A stretch of DNA of 7,232 nt from Candidatus Thalassarchaeaceae archaeon (lineage in GTDB: Archaea; Thermoplasmatota; Poseidoniia; Poseidoniales; Thalassarchaeaceae), in the NCBI GenBank assembly GCA_029250425.1, contig JAQXFF010000089.1, forward strand, positions 1 through 7,232. Reading direction: 5' to 3'. The position numbers and the translations under genes are program-made. The notes below the pieces were generated by a model. That model was not told the DNA's origin. It did no database searches and saw only the letters and a list, made by a program, of their open reading frames with translations. Within the stretch, counting starts at the first letter, position 1; each line of letters opens with the position of its first letter. Positions 4,904 to 7,232 of the stretch are shown one piece after another.

Positions 4904-6532
4904 TCAAGAGAGCGGCTTCGGGGCCGCATTGAGAACTTCCTGACTGGTTCCTTTTTCAAATTGAGAGAAATTTTCACCGAACATATTGGCCAGATGATCT
5001 GCGGCTGAATCGTAATCTGTACCATCTCCCCATGTTTCACGTGGATTGAGAATTTCAGTGGGCACGCCTTCACAGGCTTGTGGGATTTCAAATCCAAAGC
5101 GAGGATCCACAACAAATTCTGCATCGTTTAGACTACCATCTAATGCTGCATTGAGCAAAGCTCTAGTCCACTTGATTCGAATCCGTTTACTCTTACCATA
5201 TCCTCCACTAATCCATCCTGTGTTGAGAAGCCAACAACGTGCACCATGTTTCGCCATTTTGGCTGCAAGTAAATCTGCGTAAACACTGGGGTGGCGCGGC
5301 ATGAAGGGGGCTCCGAAGCAAGCTGAAAATGTCGCTTGAGGTTCCTTGACACCAACTTCAGTTCCAGCGACTTTGGCAGTATATCCCGATATGAAGTGAT
5401 AGGCCGCCTGTTCAGGATTTAGTCGGCTTATTGGAGGCAATACTCCGAATGCGTCACATGTTAAGAAAACCACATTTTGTGGGTGGCCAGCCATTGAATC
5501 CTCAGTTCGATTTTCGATGAATTCTATTGGGTACGAACCACGAGTATTTGCAGTGAGGGAATCATCAGAAAAATCAGGGACTCCTTCACTATCTACTACG
5601 ATGTTTTCCAAAATGGAACCGGGCATTCGTGTAGTCGCGAAGATGGCGGGTTCGTCATCTTCTGAAAGATCGATTAGTTTGGCATAACAACCTCCTTCAA
5701 AATTGAATACACCTTTTGCCGACCAACCGTGCTCATCATCACCAACCAGTGCACGTTTTGGATCTGCAGACAAGGTGGTTTTCCCTGTACCGGATAAGCC
5801 AAAGAAAACAGCAGTATTGTCACCAGTGGTATTGGATGAACAGTGCATCGGTAAATGACCTCTGCCAGGGAGTAAATGATTCATAATCGAGAAGATCGAT
5901 TTCTTGATTTCGCCAGCATAACGGGTCCCGCCAATAATTACCGTTCTTTCCTCAAAGGAAATCATCACGAACACATGAGAATTGGTCCCATCAATTTCAG
6001 GATCCGCATGAAAATTAGGTGCATGAAGAATTGTAAATTCAGGAATATGCGAATCAATTTCATCGATTGATGGTCGCAAGAACATGTTCCGAGCGAAAGA
6101 AGAATGCCATGCATTTTCTGTCACTACTCGAATGGCCAATCGCTCATCAGCATCCGCACCACAATGCAAATCCTGCACAAAAATTTCTTCTCTAGACGAA
6201 AGGTAATCGCGCACTTTAACACTCAATTTCTGATAAATTTCAGGCGTGGTTGGGACATTGACATCACCCCACCAAATCTCACCCGTCAATGGGTTGTTTT
6301 CATCACCTGACTTCACCACGAATTTATCATTGGGTGAACGGCCCGTTCTTTCCCCAGTTTCAGCCATTAGCACACCATGTGCAGTTAGTTCGCCTTCACC
6401 TCTCCGTAGGGCGGCTTCGTACAGTGCTTGCCACTCCAAATTCCAATGAACTTGACCCCTTGGACTCAAGCCATGATTGTCAATAGCATGGGCCCCTTGA
6501 TGGCCAGCAGAACCGATGACCGATAGGGCCAT
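4904..6532 (-). CDS. pckA: Phosphoenolpyruvate carboxykinase (ATP)
   Basis: This enzyme catalyses oxaloacetate + ATP to PEP + CO2 + ADP, the committed gluconeogenic step, in the cytosol (EC 4.1.1.49). The 542 aa match the usual 520-540 of the ATP family. Visible landmarks are GERTGRSPNDKF (60-71), TRYAGEIKKSIF (203-214, with the Tyr and second Lys that bind metal and substrate), MHCSSN (229-234, metal-binding His230), the P-loop GLSGTGKTTLS (245-255, Lys251), kinase-2 LVGDDEHGW (262-270, Asp265/266) and NTRGSYPIEF (329-338, Arg331). All catalytic residues appear intact. I chose ATG 6532: a TATA element sits 26 nt upstream, and the extra 29 residues from an ATG at 6619 (Cys/Arg-rich) would contain that promoter and look non-coding. 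It is the first gene of the minus-strand run, 49 bp before the acyltransferase gene. The family is mainly bacterial, plant and fungal, so its presence in an archaeon suggests ancient transfer (inference). Confidence 0.97.
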   Translation of the reverse strand: MALSVIGSAGHQGAHAIDNHGLSPRGQVHWNLEWQALYEAALRRGEGELTAHGVLMAETGERTGRSPNDKFVVKSGDENNPLTGEIWWGDVNVPTTPEIYQKLSVKVRDYLSSREEIFVQDLHCGADADERLAIRVVTENAWHSSFARNMFLRPSIDEIDSHIPEFTILHAPNFHADPEIDGTNSHVFVMISFEERTVIIGGTRYAGEIKKSIFSIMNHLLPGRGHLPMHCSSNTTGDNTAVFFGLSGTGKTTLSADPKRALVGDDEHGWSAKGVFNFEGGCYAKLIDLSEDDEPAIFATTRMPGSILENIVVDSEGVPDFSDDSLTANTRGSYPIEFIENRTEDSMAGHPQNVVFLTCDAFGVLPPISRLNPEQAAYHFISGYTAKVAGTEVGVKEPQATFSACFGAPFMPRHPSVYADLLAAKMAKHGARCWLLNTGWISGGYGKSKRIRIKWTRALLNAALDGSLNDAEFVVDPRFGFEIPQACEGVPTEILNPRETWGDGTDYDSAADHLANMFGENFSQFEKGTSQEVLNAAPKPLS

Positions 6533-6552
6533 GTCGAGCGCGCCCCGCTGGA

Positions 6553-6569
6553 CCCTTATAGTGCATTTC
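6553..6569 (-). promoter_or_regulatory. pckA promoter (BRE/TATA, leaderless)
   Basis: On the minus strand CGAAAT (BRE-like) is followed shortly by CACTATAAGGG. The centre of TATAA (about 6558) lies 26 nt from the A of ATG 6532, the distance at which archaeal transcription starts. The first base of the start codon would therefore be the 5' end of the mRNA. There is no Shine-Dalgarno before this ATG, which agrees with leaderless translation. Confidence 0.65.
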
Positions 6570-6597
6570 GGCGAACGGCAACAATCCTTCGGACTCC

Positions 6598-6610
6598 TTT
6601 GTGCCACAAA
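6598..6610. repeat. Short inverted repeat in the divergent promoter region
   Basis: TTTGTG, one base, CACAAA: a perfect 6+1+6 dyad midway between the two divergent starts (66 bp from each). It could be an operator shared by pckA and the plus-strand gene. It is short enough to be chance. Confidence 0.3.
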
Positions 6611-6651
6611 CAAACACATTGAATTTGATTCAACAACAGGGCGACGCTTAT

Positions 6652-6675
6652 GCGACGAATGGACTGCTTCGTTGC
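6652..6675 (+). repeat. Near-perfect 8+8+8 inverted repeat ending at the start codon of the plus-strand gene
   Basis: GCGACGAA, eight bases, TTCGTTGC, then ATG at 6676. There is one mismatch as DNA, and in RNA it becomes a G-U pair, giving a continuous 8-bp stem. The left arm also contains the second copy of a GCGACG direct repeat (6641-6646 and 6652-6657). Around it, GCTTATGC (6646-6653) is centred about 26 nt before the ATG and is the only TATA-like candidate for this gene, though weak. Confidence 0.45.
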
Positions 6676-7232
6676 ATGGCGGGGGATGAACATGAAGATG
6701 ACGAGTCTCCCTCAGAAGACCGAATCATTGATTCTCGGGCTTTCCAAATGGGTGGTGGGATTGATCTTGATGCCTTCATGACCCCGGGTGATTTAGCCGC
6801 TGCGAAACGTCCCGCATTGCCGGGTGGATCACCAACTGATGCCACTGCTGGAATGAAACCGAATGAAGATGAGTTGGCCGTTGGCGAAATTGATGATGCT
6901 GTTGGCGAAATTTTTGAAATTTTCGACCAGAATTCGGGGCCAAAACCTGGCGATGTTCTCTCTGATGGGACCGTCTATGAAACGCCAGAATTAGACACGA
7001 TTACAGAGATTGCTGTCGAAGGTGAACGGCGATTGCACTGGGCCTTAATGGTCACGATGATTCTAGTATACAGCTTAATTGGTTGGCTTGTAGCAACTGC
7101 ATTAGATCCTGTGATGGCGACTGCTGGACTGATTGGTTTGGCAACATTGGGGTTCATTCTAGGAGAACGTTGGGTACCAGACAAAGGGATGCACATCCTT
7201 GGAGTCACATGGGTCATCATTTCGATGAAACT
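6676..7232 (+). CDS. Hypothetical membrane protein with acidic N-terminal region, 3'-truncated by window edge
   Basis: The frame runs open from ATG 6676 to the right edge (185 complete codons). I do not recognise the family. Residues 1-115 are strongly acidic and low in hydrophobics (for example DEHEDDESPSED near the start, then Gly/Pro-rich stretches), probably a disordered cytosolic region. Inside it VGEI occurs twice (69-72 and 76-79), encoded by a 12-bp direct repeat (6880-6891, 6901-6912). Residues 122-143 and 145-163 are membrane segments separated by a very short turn. A third appears to begin at about 173 and is cut off. ATG 6676 is chosen because the acidic, coding-like composition starts there. 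The frame stays open upstream to about 6562, so a TTG at 6619 is possible but would make the promoter region coding. It is divergent from pckA. A multi-pass membrane protein is all that can be said. Confidence 0.75.
   Translation, partial: MAGDEHEDDESPSEDRIIDSRAFQMGGGIDLDAFMTPGDLAAAKRPALPGGSPTDATAGMKPNEDELAVGEIDDAVGEIFEIFDQNSGPKPGDVLSDGTVYETPELDTITEIAVEGERRLHWALMVTMILVYSLIGWLVATALDPVMATAGLIGLATLGFILGERWVPDKGMHILGVTWVIISMK

Noticed and set aside
6533..6619. N-terminal extension of pckA from ATG 6619
   Set aside because: The 29 extra residues are Cys/Arg-rich, unlike PEPCK N-termini, and the segment contains a well-placed BRE/TATA promoter for ATG 6532.
6650..6781. A 43-codon plus-strand frame starting at ATG 6650
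   Set aside because: It is out of frame with the long frame that starts at 6676 and continues to the window end with coding-like acidic and membrane composition.
1..7232. A defence, CRISPR or mobile system
   Set aside because: No direct-repeat array, transposase, integrase, nuclease motif or terminal repeats were seen on either strand; the content is housekeeping and hypothetical membrane genes.

Overview
The window looks like a chromosomal segment of a planktonic euryarchaeon, most plausibly Marine Group II (Poseidoniales/Thermoplasmatota-like). Three things support this: an archaeal/eukaryotic-type primase large subunit with its Fe-S cysteines, a DUF373 membrane protein (a family I know only from archaea), and a promoter with BRE/TATA-like elements about 26 nt upstream of an ATG, the geometry of a leaderless archaeal transcript. 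The lineage call is inference; the archaeal call is firm. Base composition is moderate (mid-40s % GC by eye). I see no mobile element, CRISPR, tRNA or rRNA.

Layout. Positions 3-851 (+) hold the 3' part of priL, cut by the left edge. Tail to tail with it, overlapping by 16 bp, begins a run of five minus-strand genes. Read in the direction of transcription from the right these are pckA (6532-4904), a left-handed beta-helix acyltransferase resembling the acetyltransferase half of GlmU (4854-4177), a GlmM-like phosphohexomutase (4171-2492), a small C-terminal zinc-ribbon protein (2412-2020) and the DUF373 membrane protein (1951-836). A 143-bp divergent promoter region (6533-6675) separates pckA from a plus-strand membrane-protein gene (6676 to the right edge).

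How the genes fit together. ATP-type PEP carboxykinase supplies PEP for gluconeogenesis. The mutase and acyltransferase overlap or nearly abut, and they fit two consecutive steps of UDP-GlcNAc synthesis (GlcN-6-P to GlcN-1-P to GlcNAc-1-P). The uridylyltransferase step is not encoded here. The zinc-ribbon and DUF373 proteins have no known function.

The most unusual structural signal is that all three non-trivial gaps inside the minus-strand gene run carry a perfect or near-perfect inverted repeat close upstream of the next start codon. The divergent plus-strand gene has a further near-perfect one ending exactly at its ATG. These could be operators at leaderless promoters or 5'-leader hairpins.
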